Both the position numbers and the translations under genes were made by a program. 64,000 nucleotides of DNA from positions 1-64,000 of the forward strand of contig NZ_LSJY01000214.1 of assembly GCF_001556865.1 (NCBI RefSeq), read 5' to 3'. Within the stretch, counting starts at the first letter, position 1. Each line of letters opens with the position of its first letter. The DNA is from Sphingobium sp. CCH11-B1 (GTDB lineage Bacteria; Pseudomonadota; Alphaproteobacteria; Sphingomonadales; Sphingomonadaceae). Positions 1-8,306 of the stretch are shown piece after piece. The notes beneath the pieces were generated by a model. It saw only the letters and a program-made list of their open reading frames with translations. It was not told the origin of the DNA and ran no database searches.

Positions 1-381
1 ATCGGGGGTGGTGGCGATCTGCGGCGCGGGCGTCGGCGTATGGACGATGGGCGGGGGAGCGACGACCTCGGGCTTGGAGGGCGGAGGCGGCGTGTCCTGC
101 TGCGCAGCGGGCGGCGGCGGAGGCGACGACAGGTTGACGACCGTCAGCTTCGCTTCCTTTGCCTGGATATAATTCTGCCGCACCTGAACCAGTGCGAAGA
201 CGAGGGCCGCATGGAGCAGCAGGATGAGGAGGATGACCGGCAGGTTCGCGCGGGACCGGGCACCGTAGCGTTCCACGGCGACGGCAGGCGACGGGACCGG
301 GCGCAAAGCGATGCGAACCGGCTCCACAAAGCCGATGTCGTAACCCGCCTCTTCGGCTCTGTCCTCTGCCAGTCGCAACAT
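1..381 (-). CDS. tonB: Energy transducer TonB, N-terminal part (cut by window edge)
   Basis: TonB couples the inner-membrane proton motive force to outer-membrane siderophore and vitamin receptors. The 127 visible residues show a cytoplasmic N-terminus of about 45 residues, one membrane segment at about 47-67, then a proline-rich periplasmic stretch (runs of PPPPP and PPPP near 87-101 and more Pro up to the edge), which is the normal TonB order. The C-terminal domain that contacts TonB boxes lies outside the window. The ATG at 381 follows GGAGGAG at a good distance. A Fur-like box lies about 50 bases upstream, and the next gene is a TonB-dependent siderophore receptor in the same direction. 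The family call rests on architecture; the decisive C-terminus is not visible. Confidence 0.8.
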   Translation of the reverse strand, partial: MLRLAEDRAEEAGYDIGFVEPVRIALRPVPSPAVAVERYGARSRANLPVILLILLLHAALVFALVQVRQNYIQAKEAKLTVVNLSSPPPPPAAQQDTPPPPSKPEVVAPPPIVHTPTPAPQIATTPD

Positions 382-427
382 GACAGCTCTTCTCCTCCAA
401 CGTTGAATGCGTCCTATCGCGAACATT

Positions 428-443
428 AATGCGAATCAATTGC
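428..443. promoter_or_regulatory. Candidate Fur-like iron box upstream of tonB
   Basis: The sequence aatgcgaatcaattgc shares the core tgcgaat with the two boxes before the siderophore receptor at 2963-3010. It lies about 47 bases upstream of the tonB start. Iron control of tonB is usual. The site is read by eye. Confidence 0.4.
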
Positions 444-520
444 ACATATTACCTATATGCCTGATCGCGGGAAAGCTGAGCAGACGGGCGGCAGCCCAAG
501 GAGGTTGGAGCTGCCGCCAT

Positions 521-556
521 CCCCCCCCCCCCGGCAAGGGACGACGTCGGGGGGGG
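521..556. repeat. C12...G8 homopolymer hairpin after the siderophore receptor
   Basis: Twelve consecutive C (521-532) and eight consecutive G (549-556) can pair into an all-GC stem with a loop of about 16 bases. It begins 9 bases past the stop of the leftward receptor gene. It may end that transcript, but it has no T tract. Long C and G runs are prone to slippage and to sequencing error. Confidence 0.45.
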
Positions 557-564
557 CGGACTGT

Positions 565-2931
565 CTAGAGCTTGTAGCCCAGGGTCAGCACCCAGGAGCG
601 CCCCTCGCCCGGATTGGCCCAGCCATTGTTGCGGATGCTGGTATAATATTTCTCGTTGGTGAAGTTCTGGACGTTGAGCTGCGCGCTGAACTTGTCCGTG
701 ATCGGATAGGACAGCATCGCCCGATGAACCAGGTAGGAGTCCGACTTGTACATCGGCGCGCCGGTCACATTGGTCAAAAAGAAGCTGCCCTGATAGGTCA
801 GGCCATATCCAAGCTGCAGGCCGAACGGCAGGTTGTAGGTGGTGAACAGGCTGCCCGAATGCCTGGGGGTATTGGTCATCGAATTGCCGGCCTGCGGGTC
901 GAAGGCGGGGCAGGTCAACGCCGTGGTGGTGCCGGGCGGCGTATAGCTGGCATTGGGATTCTCAAGACAGTAGTTGGAGATCGACTGCTTCACCTTGCTG
1001 TCGAGATAGGTGTAGTTGGCGAAGATCGTCCATTCTGGCGTGATATTGCCCGACGCGCCGAGCGTGATGCCGTCGACCCTGTTGCGCCCGTCGCCAACCG
1101 GCAGATTGCCGACGAACGGATCGTTGCTGGCGACGCGGTAATTGGTGCGCTCGTTGCGGAACAACGCAGCCGTCAGTTGCAACCCGCCGTCGAACAGGTC
1201 GATCTTGCCGCCGATCTCATAATTCTTCGCCTGTTCGGGCGACAGGTCGCACGGGTCGATATTGAGGTTCGCCGCCGCCGCCAGGCCGCAGCCGGCACGG
1301 ACCGTGGTGCTGGTGGGGTTCCGCGAATTGCCATAGGCGACGTAGAGGCTTGCGTTTTCCGCCGGCTTGTAGACCAGGCCGATGCGGTAGGAGAACAGGT
1401 CGTCGGTCGAGTTCTGTTTGCCGCCGGTAAGGTAGCGCGTGGCCTGTCCGTCCGGGATGGACAGCGCCGACGGCGTGATCGTGTCGGAGCGGAAGCGGGC
1501 GCGATTATGTTCGTAGCGGACGCCGCCGTTCAGTTCGATCTGATCGACGATCTTGACCGCCGCGAAGGCATAGGCGGCCACGTTGAACAGATCGCCCTTT
1601 TGCCGGCTGGTCTGCGTGGGATTGATCGGCCCGATATAGTCCGTCGGCACACCTATCGGGATCGGGTTCAACACTGGGTTGGGGGTGCCGCCGCCGGGAT
1701 TGCGGAAGATGTTGCCGCTGTCGAGGTCATAATCCTCCTGCAGGGCGGAGGTGCCCAGGACCAGCGTGTGCCCGCCCGGAATGTTGAACGTGAGGTCGGT
1801 TTGGCTGTAGAGCGCCTGATTTTCCGAGAAGCGGAAATTGCCGCGCGGGCCGCCGGGATAGTATAGCCCCGGCACCTGGCCGGCGGCGCAGGCGGCGCCG
1901 GTCTGGGTCTGACCGCCCGGCAGGCAATAGGTTCCACCCTGGGGTGGATCAACCACCAGATCCTGCTCGACGCGCTGCCAGCGGGTCAGGTTACGGATCG
2001 AGACCGTGTCGCTGAAGCGGTGATCGAAGATCGCGGTCGCCTGGTCGATGGTCTGGTCCTGACGGTCGACATTCCGGTAACCTAGATAGCTGCTATAGGG
2101 CACGCCCGGCAGCGGCCCGTCATAGACGCCGTTCTTGTAGTAGGGCACGCCGTAGAGGGGCGTGTTCCGGTCTTCCTGATGCGTGTAGAGCAGCGTCAGC
2201 GAAGTCGGCCCATCGACGCCAATCTTGACCGATGGCGCGACACCCCAGCGCTCGTAGCGATCGACCTGGCGGCGCGGCACGTCATTTTCATGATACATGG
2301 CGTTGAGGCGCACCGCGACCAGATCGGAGACGCGGACATTGCTGTCGATAGTGGCGCGATAATAATCGGACGTTCCAATGCCCGCCTGGATCAGCGTCTC
2401 GTCCTGCGCCTTGGGCCGTTTGGTGACGATGTTGATGTTGCCGCCGATGGCGCCGGAGCCGCCATAGACCGAGTTCGCGCCGTTGGTGACCTCGATCTGT
2501 TCAATGTTGAATGGGTCGGTGCGGCTGTACTGCGCACTGTCGCGCACGCCATCTATGCTGATGTCGGTATTCGCGCTCTGGCCGCGCAGGTTGATGCTGT
2601 CGCCATAGCCGCCGCCACCTTCACCGGCGCCGAAGGTGATGCCCGGGATGGTGGACAGCACATCGCGCAGGGTCAGGAGATTCTGCTTCTGAATCGTCTG
2701 GTTGCCGATAACCGTGATGGTCTGCGGCATGTCTAGCAGCGGCCGCACATATTTGGGAGATTCCGCTTTTTCGACCTTGATCGAGTCTTCCTCGATCGCG
2801 GTGTCGGTCACGGTCATTCCGCCCAGCTTCCGTCCGGGCTCTTCCTGCTGCGCATGGGCGGCGGTGGCGAAGGCCAGCGCACCGACGCAGCCCAGTGCCA
2901 GGAAAGACGGCGTGGTCGTGTTCTTGGTCAT
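565..2931 (-). CDS. TonB-dependent siderophore receptor (Fiu-like)
   Basis: Outer-membrane gated channel for ferric siderophores, powered by TonB-ExbBD. The 788-residue protein starts with a signal peptide ending near AHA, followed by a plug domain (DMPQTITVIG, then LRGQSANTDISIDGVRD and the SVYGGSGAIGGNINIVTK segment) and a beta-barrel that ends in an aromatic/hydrophobic strand (LGYKL). The plug resembles catecholate receptors such as Fiu, but the ligand cannot be read from sequence. I chose the ATG at 2931, with AAGGGGAT upstream, over an in-frame GTG at 2955 that would place the SD inside the gene. Two Fur-like direct repeats lie 32-79 bases upstream, so iron repression is likely. Confidence 0.9.
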   Translation of the reverse strand: MTKNTTTPSFLALGCVGALAFATAAHAQQEEPGRKLGGMTVTDTAIEEDSIKVEKAESPKYVRPLLDMPQTITVIGNQTIQKQNLLTLRDVLSTIPGITFGAGEGGGGYGDSINLRGQSANTDISIDGVRDSAQYSRTDPFNIEQIEVTNGANSVYGGSGAIGGNINIVTKRPKAQDETLIQAGIGTSDYYRATIDSNVRVSDLVAVRLNAMYHENDVPRRQVDRYERWGVAPSVKIGVDGPTSLTLLYTHQEDRNTPLYGVPYYKNGVYDGPLPGVPYSSYLGYRNVDRQDQTIDQATAIFDHRFSDTVSIRNLTRWQRVEQDLVVDPPQGGTYCLPGGQTQTGAACAAGQVPGLYYPGGPRGNFRFSENQALYSQTDLTFNIPGGHTLVLGTSALQEDYDLDSGNIFRNPGGGTPNPVLNPIPIGVPTDYIGPINPTQTSRQKGDLFNVAAYAFAAVKIVDQIELNGGVRYEHNRARFRSDTITPSALSIPDGQATRYLTGGKQNSTDDLFSYRIGLVYKPAENASLYVAYGNSRNPTSTTVRAGCGLAAAANLNIDPCDLSPEQAKNYEIGGKIDLFDGGLQLTAALFRNERTNYRVASNDPFVGNLPVGDGRNRVDGITLGASGNITPEWTIFANYTYLDSKVKQSISNYCLENPNASYTPPGTTTALTCPAFDPQAGNSMTNTPRHSGSLFTTYNLPFGLQLGYGLTYQGSFFLTNVTGAPMYKSDSYLVHRAMLSYPITDKFSAQLNVQNFTNEKYYTSIRNNGWANPGEGRSWVLTLGYKL

Positions 2932-2962
2932 GAAGCAGTATCCCCTTTTGATCACCGGGGCT

Positions 2963-3010
2963 GCTATTGCGAATCGTTCTTATAGTCAATGCTATTGCGA
3001 ATAATTCTTA
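2963..3010. promoter_or_regulatory. Tandem Fur-like boxes of the siderophore receptor promoter
   Basis: Two 20-base direct copies, gctattgcgaatcgttctta (2963-2982) and gctattgcgaataattctta (2991-3010), differ at two positions and are 28 bases apart. They match the tgcgaat/attctta style of proteobacterial Fur sites and sit directly before the receptor. The upstream copy overlaps the last codons of the neighbouring ribbon-helix-helix gene. Confidence 0.6.
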
Positions 3011-3273
3011 CCACCCTGCTCGAGCTGCTCGAACAGCCAGCAGCGAATGGCGCTCGCAAGATTGGGAGGGTCGGCCGCAGCCATGCGCATCACGTCGATG
3101 CGCGCGATCAGCGCATTCAGGGGAAGCTGCCGTGCCGACGCCGCCTGGCGCAGCGCGTCCCAGAATATCGGTTCCAGGCTGATCGCGGTCTGATGGCCGG
3201 CGATGGTGACGCTCCGCTTCACGGGCGGAGAAAAGGGCGACCCTTCACGATCGACAGGGCCGCCCGCCATCAT
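2992..3273 (-). CDS. Ribbon-helix-helix domain protein (RHH_4-like)
   Basis: Small 93-residue protein of the alphaproteobacterial RHH_4 type. A core reads KRSVTIAGHQTAISLEPIFW, followed by a helix (DALRQAASARQLPLNALIARID) and a C-terminal segment NLASAIRCWLFEQL. Such proteins are likely DNA binding, but their targets are mostly unknown. The ATG at 3273 shares one base with the phaB stop (TGATG), implying translational coupling; a second ATG follows at 3270. The final codons lie inside the receptor's Fur-like box. Whether it regulates phaB, the receptor or other genes cannot be told from sequence. Confidence 0.8.
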   Translation of the reverse strand: MMAGGPVDREGSPFSPPVKRSVTIAGHQTAISLEPIFWDALRQAASARQLPLNALIARIDVMRMAAADPPNLASAIRCWLFEQLEQGGKNYSQ

Positions 3274-3995
3274 CAATACATGTGCTGGCCGCCGTTGATC
3301 GACAGCGTGCTGCCGGTCACGAAGCCGCCATCCTCGCTGCAGAAAAAGGCGACGCCGCGCGCGATCTCATGCGCCTGGCCCAGCCGGCCGACGGGGATCT
3401 TGGCCACGATCTTCTCCAACACGGGAGCCGGCACGGCGGCCACCATGTCGGTGTCGATATAGCCAGGCGCGATAGCGTTGACCGTGACGCCATATTTCGC
3501 GCCTTCCTGTGCCAGCGCCTTGGTGAAGCCATGGATGCCGGACTTGGCTGCGGCGTAGTTCACCTGCCCATATTGGCCGGCCTGCCCATTGATCGAGCCG
3601 ATATTGACGATGCGGCCCCATCCGCGTTCGCGCATGCCGCCAAAGGTCGCCTTGGCCATGTTGAAGCAGCCGCCCAGATTGATGCGCATGACTTCGTTCC
3701 AGTCGTCGAAGCTCATCTTCGCGAGCACCCCGTCGCGCGTGATGCCGGCATTGTTGACGACGATGTCGATGGGGCCGATATCCTGCGCGACCTGTGCGCA
3801 TCCATCCAGGCAGGCCTGATGATCGCCGACATCCCACTTGTAGGCGGCGATGCCGGTTCGTTCGGTGAAGGCCTTTGCCTTTTCCTCATTGCCCGCATAG
3901 TTGGCGGCGACGGCGTAGCCCAAGTCCTTGAGCGCCAGGCTGATTGCCTCGCCGATGCCGCGTGTTCCGCCGGTCACGATCGCCACCTTCGACAT
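3273..3995 (-). CDS. phaB: Acetoacetyl-CoA reductase (PhaB)
   Basis: Short-chain dehydrogenase that reduces acetoacetyl-CoA to (R)-3-hydroxybutyryl-CoA with NADPH for polyhydroxybutyrate synthesis. The 240 residues have the family length. The nucleotide motif TGGTRGIG is at 8-15, NNAG at 81-84, and the catalytic Ser134, Tyr147 and Lys151 (YAAAK) are present. The start at 3995 follows AGGAGAAGGATG; the upstream in-frame extension is not used by homologs. It lies 26 bases after hemH and overlaps the RHH gene. phaA and phaC are not in this window. A related fabG-type reductase is the alternative, but the QYGQVNYAAAKSG region is typical of PhaB. Confidence 0.88.
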   Translation of the reverse strand: MSKVAIVTGGTRGIGEAISLALKDLGYAVAANYAGNEEKAKAFTERTGIAAYKWDVGDHQACLDGCAQVAQDIGPIDIVVNNAGITRDGVLAKMSFDDWNEVMRINLGGCFNMAKATFGGMRERGWGRIVNIGSINGQAGQYGQVNYAAAKSGIHGFTKALAQEGAKYGVTVNAIAPGYIDTDMVAAVPAPVLEKIVAKIPVGRLGQAHEIARGVAFFCSEDGGFVTGSTLSINGGQHMY

Positions 3996-4021
3996 ATGTG
4001 CATCCTTCTCCTGCGTCTGGG

Positions 4022-5023
4022 TCAGTCGATCCAACCCGAAAGCTCACGGCTCAGCAGCCTTTGATACAGGGTGATAGCTTCGGCTGATGCGTTTAAACAG
4101 GGCAAAAAGACGAATTTTTCGCCGCCTTCGCGCAAAAATGCGTCCCGCGCGCGCAGCGCGATTTCTTCGAGCGTTTCTAGGCAGTCCGCGGCAAAACCCG
4201 GAGTGACGACAGCAATATTGCGGACACCGCCCCTGACCAGTCCGGCAAGCGTCGCCTCCGTCTCTGGCTCGAGCCATTTGGCGCGACCGAAGCGGGACTG
4301 GAAACTCATATGCACCGGCAGGGACAAGGCTTCGCGCAGCAGCCGGACAGTCTTCACGGACTGGCAATGATAGGGATCACCCAGTCGCAATGTCCGTTCA
4401 GGCATGCCATGGAAACTGGCGAGCAGCGCGTCGGGCGCAAAGTCCAACCCGGCCAGGCTGCGCTCGACCGACATTTTCAACGCGGCGATATAGGCCGGAT
4501 CGTCATGATAGGGCGGCAGGGTACGGATTGCCGGCTGCCACCGCATCGCCGCGAGCGCGGCGAAAGCGGCGTCATTGGCGGTGGCGGTCGTGGCCGCACT
4601 ATATTGGGGATAGAGGGGTGCGATCAGGATGCGCTCGCACCCAGCCTGCTTCATCGCGGCCAGCCGTTCAGCGATGCCGGGATTGCCATAGCGCATGGCC
4701 CAATCGACGACGACGCCCTGCCCCATCGCAGCCTGCATCGCCTGCGCGGTGGCGCGGGTGTGGACGGCAAGCGGCGATCCTTCCTCCGTCCAGACCTGGC
4801 TATAGGCGTGGGCGGACTTCTTCGGGCGCGTGGTCAGGATCGCACCGTGCAGGATCGGCTGCCAGAGGATCCGGGGTATTTCCACCACTCGCCGGTCGGA
4901 GAGGAATTCGCGCAGGTAACGACGCACCGAAGCAGCATCCGGGGCATCCGGCGTGCCGAGGTTGATGAGCAGCACGCCGACCTTGGGCGTGGCGATGGCG
5001 GGATGGTCGGGGGGAAGGATCAT
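4022..5023 (-). CDS. hemH: Ferrochelatase
   Basis: Inserts Fe2+ into protoporphyrin IX, the last step of protoheme synthesis. The 333-residue protein has the expected opening GVLLINLGTPDAP (16-28), the active-site segment ASFHGMPER with His205, and the DPYHCQ and FQSRFGRAKWLEP motifs. The length is normal. The ATG overlaps the stop of the upstream oxidoreductase by 4 bases (ATGA), so the two are probably translated together. It lies near iron-uptake genes, which fits an iron and heme theme. Confidence 0.95.
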   Translation of the reverse strand: MILPPDHPAIATPKVGVLLINLGTPDAPDAASVRRYLREFLSDRRVVEIPRILWQPILHGAILTTRPKKSAHAYSQVWTEEGSPLAVHTRATAQAMQAAMGQGVVVDWAMRYGNPGIAERLAAMKQAGCERILIAPLYPQYSAATTATANDAAFAALAAMRWQPAIRTLPPYHDDPAYIAALKMSVERSLAGLDFAPDALLASFHGMPERTLRLGDPYHCQSVKTVRLLREALSLPVHMSFQSRFGRAKWLEPETEATLAGLVRGGVRNIAVVTPGFAADCLETLEEIALRARDAFLREGGEKFVFLPCLNASAEAITLYQRLLSRELSGWID

Positions 5024-7287
5024 GGCGAGGCCAATAGAGGAAGACGGCGCAATCGCTGACCTGTCCAGGTGTACAGGGCGTTGGCGACGGCCGGCGCGAC
5101 AAGCGGCGCCGCCAGATCGGTGATGCCGGCCGGCGGCGCGGTGCTGCGGATCAATTCCACGGACACTTCCCCGATGTCGGCAAGGCGCGGCAGGTTCATG
5201 CGGCCAAGCATCGCCCGCGTCGGAAGGCCGCCCTTATAAGGAGTGGATGCGCCGAGCGCGTAGGCAAGGCCATAGATGAGGCCGGCCTCCACCTGTTGCC
5301 GCGCGATGTCGGGATTGACCTGATCGCCCGCATCCACCGCTGCGACAATACGCGAGACGCTGACCGTGTCGCCGCGCATCTCCGCTTCGACCATGATGGC
5401 GGCATAGGCGCCGCCAGCCATGCGCGCAGCGATGCCTTGCCCGCTGCCGCTGATGCCGCCCTGCCAGCCGCCCATCGCGGCGGCGGTGGACAGGCAATGG
5501 GCAAGGCGGGGATTGCCGCCCAGCATCTGGATGCGGAAGGACATCGCCTCGATCCCGGCAAGATGCGCCAGTTCATCGACGAAGCTTTCGGTGAAGAAGG
5601 TGCCGTACAACGCCGCATTGCCGGGCGCAAAGCCAAGGGCAAGGCCGACATCCGCCGGATAGTGATCCACCGCCCAGTTGGGCGCAGCATAAGGCAGCGC
5701 CATCCCTGCGACAGCGAGGCGGGTGGGCTGGTCCGCCATGTCGGCCGCGGCTTCGTGCGGCATGTCGCCCCGCCCTACCCGCGCCCATGTCTGGCTCATG
5801 GCGCAAGGTGCGGCGACCTTTGCCAGCCAGCCTTCGATCGCGCCGTTGCGTCCCAGCTTCGCGGCGAGGCGCGCCCGGGCGGGCGAAGCCGGGCGATCCT
5901 GCACCACATCCTCGATCCGGGACCATTGGAGTTGCACCGGCCGGCGCATGTCGCGGGCAATGAGCGCCGCCTGCAACCCGGCCTCCCAGTCCATGCGGCG
6001 GCCGAAGGATCCCCCTGCGTGCAGCGGATAAAGCGTCACCGCCGCTTCCGGCAGATCGAGCGCCTGGGCAATGGCGTTGCGGGCCAGCGCAGGCGCCTGG
6101 GTCGCCAGCCATATCTCGGCGTCCTCGTCCGTCACGCGGGCGGTGGCCGCCATCGGTTCGAGCGTCAGGTGCAGGCCAGCGTCGACCTGATATTCGCTGG
6201 CCAGGATGGTCGCACCTTCGAACACGGGCAACAGGTCGCCTTGCGCATAGATGCGCCGCCCGGCGGACCCGGCGAAGGCCGTCTCCAGCATGTCCTCGAT
6301 CGCTTCGCTGCTTACCGGCTTGCCACGCAGGGTGAAGACCGGATCGGCAAGGTCCAGCGCCTTGTTCGCCGCCCACCAGTTGCTGGCGACGGCGGCTACC
6401 CATCGTTCCTGCTTCACCAGCTTGAGGAAACCGGTCACGCCCGCAGGCGATCGCTCGTCCAGCCCGGCGAGCACAGCGTCACCGATCGGCCCTTGCCGGA
6501 TCGAAGCATAGACCATGTCGGGCAGGCGAATGTCGGCGGCGAAATTGTGGCTGCCGTCAATCTTCGACGGAGTGTCGAGCCGGGGCAGATCCTGCCCCGA
6601 AAGGCGGCCGTCCTGCCCTTGCCGATAGGGAAGGATGTCGGGCAGATCGAAGCGGGCGGCATCCTCCACGACCTCGCCGATCTTCATGCGCTTCGCCCCG
6701 CCGTCGGAGATCACGCCTTCCTGAATGTCGCAGCTTTCCCAGGGGATGTCCCATCGGGCCGCCGCCGCCTTGCACAGCAGCACCCGAGCGGCCGCGCCGG
6801 CATCGCGATAGGCATCGTGGAACATGGGGATGGACGTGCCCGCACCCGTCAGCATCAGGGAAGACCGGCTGGCATATTGGCCGATCGCCCAGTCGCCCGC
6901 CTCCCCCAGCAGGCGCGTCCAGTCGCTCGCCAACCATTCGCGCGCGAGGAGCGTGTTGGCATAGAGCGGGCTTATGGGCGCGCTCTGGACCGCGACCGTG
7001 CGCCAGTCGGCCCCAAGCTCATCCGCCAATATCTGGGGCAACAGGGTGGCAACCCCCTGCCCGCTTTCCATCTGCGGCACGATGACGATGATCTGGCCGG
7101 AACGGTCGATCTTCAGGAAGGCATTGAGGATGGTTTCGCCCGGGCCGGCATTGAGGTTGGGCCGGTAACTGCGCGGCCATACGCCCCAGGCGAGCAGAAG
7201 ACCCGCCGCCGCGCCGCCGCCCACGATCAGGGTCCGGCGATCAATGCCCTTGCTTCTATCCGATCGCTTTCGCGGTGCGCGCGCCAT
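5020..7287 (-). CDS. Xanthine dehydrogenase-family molybdopterin-binding subunit (IorB-like), Tat exported
   Basis: Large catalytic subunit of the aldehyde/isoquinoline oxidoreductase family that binds molybdopterin cytosine dinucleotide. A twin-arginine signal (RRTLIVGGGAAAG at 17-29) predicts Tat export. The 755 residues carry PQMESGQGVATLLPQILADE near 71-90 and GGSFGRRMDWE in the second half. No [2Fe-2S] small subunit or cytochrome gene lies next to it. Near the C-terminus the segment normally written as GxGEP, which holds the catalytic Glu, reads GITDL (721-725), so Asp724 takes the Glu position. The substrate is unknown. It overlaps hemH by 4 bases and lies 39 bases after a CoA-binding protein gene. 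Confidence 0.8.
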   Translation of the reverse strand: MARAPRKRSDRSKGIDRRTLIVGGGAAAGLLLAWGVWPRSYRPNLNAGPGETILNAFLKIDRSGQIIVIVPQMESGQGVATLLPQILADELGADWRTVAVQSAPISPLYANTLLAREWLASDWTRLLGEAGDWAIGQYASRSSLMLTGAGTSIPMFHDAYRDAGAAARVLLCKAAAARWDIPWESCDIQEGVISDGGAKRMKIGEVVEDAARFDLPDILPYRQGQDGRLSGQDLPRLDTPSKIDGSHNFAADIRLPDMVYASIRQGPIGDAVLAGLDERSPAGVTGFLKLVKQERWVAAVASNWWAANKALDLADPVFTLRGKPVSSEAIEDMLETAFAGSAGRRIYAQGDLLPVFEGATILASEYQVDAGLHLTLEPMAATARVTDEDAEIWLATQAPALARNAIAQALDLPEAAVTLYPLHAGGSFGRRMDWEAGLQAALIARDMRRPVQLQWSRIEDVVQDRPASPARARLAAKLGRNGAIEGWLAKVAAPCAMSQTWARVGRGDMPHEAAADMADQPTRLAVAGMALPYAAPNWAVDHYPADVGLALGFAPGNAALYGTFFTESFVDELAHLAGIEAMSFRIQMLGGNPRLAHCLSTAAAMGGWQGGISGSGQGIAARMAGGAYAAIMVEAEMRGDTVSVSRIVAAVDAGDQVNPDIARQQVEAGLIYGLAYALGASTPYKGGLPTRAMLGRMNLPRLADIGEVSVELIRSTAPPAGITDLAAPLVAPAVANALYTWTGQRLRRLPLLASP

Positions 7288-7326
7288 GCCCTGCCTGATA
7301 GAGGCGCGCGGGCCGGCTGCCTAGCG

Positions 7327-7761
7327 TCAATCGGCGCGAACGGGCGCGACGCCAAGACGCGGGATTTCTATCGCCGGGCAGCGATCCATCACGACCTTGA
7401 GGCCAGCGGCTTCCGCCCGCGCGGCGGCGGCATCGTTGATGACGCCGATCTGCATCCAGACCGACTTCGCGCCGATGGCGATCGCGTCGTCCACGGCTTC
7501 TCCGGCTGCTTCGCTGCGGCGGAAGATGTCCACCATGTCGATGGGCACGCCGATGTCGGAAAGCCGCGCCCACACGAACTCGCCATGAACATGCTCCCCG
7601 GCGATCTGCGGGTTCACGGGCAGGACGCGATAGCCATGGTCCTGAAGGAAGGCCATGACCGAATAGCTGGCGCGGTCCGGCCGGTCGGATATGCCGACAA
7701 GCGCGATGGTGCGGGTTTCGTCCAGCAGATCGGCGATGTCCTGTGCGGCGGTCAGTGGCAT
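7327..7761 (-). CDS. CoA-binding domain protein (YccU type)
   Basis: Single-domain Rossmann protein of about 144 residues resembling the CoA-binding domain of succinyl-CoA synthetase. The opening reads [18 protein letters not shown], followed by GYRVLPVNP and the [10 protein letters not shown] and [10 protein letters not shown] segments typical of YccU proteins. The role of this family is not settled. The start at 7761 follows GGAGAGGAG; a start 8 codons upstream is less likely. It heads the leftward group that continues with the oxidoreductase and hemH. Confidence 0.85.
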   Translation of the reverse strand: MPLTAAQDIADLLDETRTIALVGISDRPDRASYSVMAFLQDHGYRVLPVNPQIAGEHVHGEFVWARLSDIGVPIDMVDIFRRSEAAGEAVDDAIAIGAKSVWMQIGVINDAAAARAEAAGLKVVMDRCPAIEIPRLGVAPVRAD

Positions 7762-7847
7762 GGCGTGTCTCCTCTCCCATGACATGGGGAGGACGCGAGC
7801 CGGTGCAAGACGTTCCTTTCCTGAAGACCTCGCGATAGCATGGCGGC

Positions 7848-8306
7848 ATGTTTACCATCCGCCCGGCCAACCTTTCCGATCAGCAGACCATCGCGCTGCT
7901 GGCACTCCACCTGACGGGAATGCAGGCGAACAGCCCGCCCGAGTCCGTCTTCGCGCTGGACCTGAGCGGGATGCGCGCGAGCGACCTGGATGTCTGGACC
8001 GCATGGGATGGCGAGAAGATCGCCGGAATTGCGGCATTGCGGACGCTCTCGCCCGGGCATGGCGAAATCAAGTCGATGCGAACTCATCCCGACCAGCTGC
8101 GGCGCGGCGTGGCGGCGCTGCTGCTGGCGCACATCGTGGCGGAGGCGCAAGCCCGCGGCATGACGCGCCTCAGTCTCGAAACAGGCAGCGGTCCGTCCTT
8201 CGATCCGGCGCTCGCTCTCTACCGGCGGCACGGATTCGTCGATGGGCCTGCCTTTGGCGATTATCACAGGAGCGGCTTCAACCAGTTCCTGCATCTGGAC
8301 CTGTGA
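7848..8306 (+). CDS. GNAT-family N-acetyltransferase
   Basis: Acetyl-CoA dependent acyltransferase of 152 residues. Its opening [11 protein letters not shown], the central [24 protein letters not shown] beta segment, the acetyl-CoA loop [15 protein letters not shown], and the closing [18 protein letters not shown] are the standard GNAT series. The substrate is unknown. It is convergent with mrp; the two stop codons abut with no base between them (8306/8307). Confidence 0.88.
   Translation: MFTIRPANLSDQQTIALLALHLTGMQANSPPESVFALDLSGMRASDLDVWTAWDGEKIAGIAALRTLSPGHGEIKSMRTHPDQLRRGVAALLLAHIVAEAQARGMTRLSLETGSGPSFDPALALYRRHGFVDGPAFGDYHRSGFNQFLHLDL

Noticed and set aside
457-1866. A 469-codon plus-strand ORF opposite the siderophore receptor
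   Set aside because: Antisense shadow of the receptor, with no recognisable domain.
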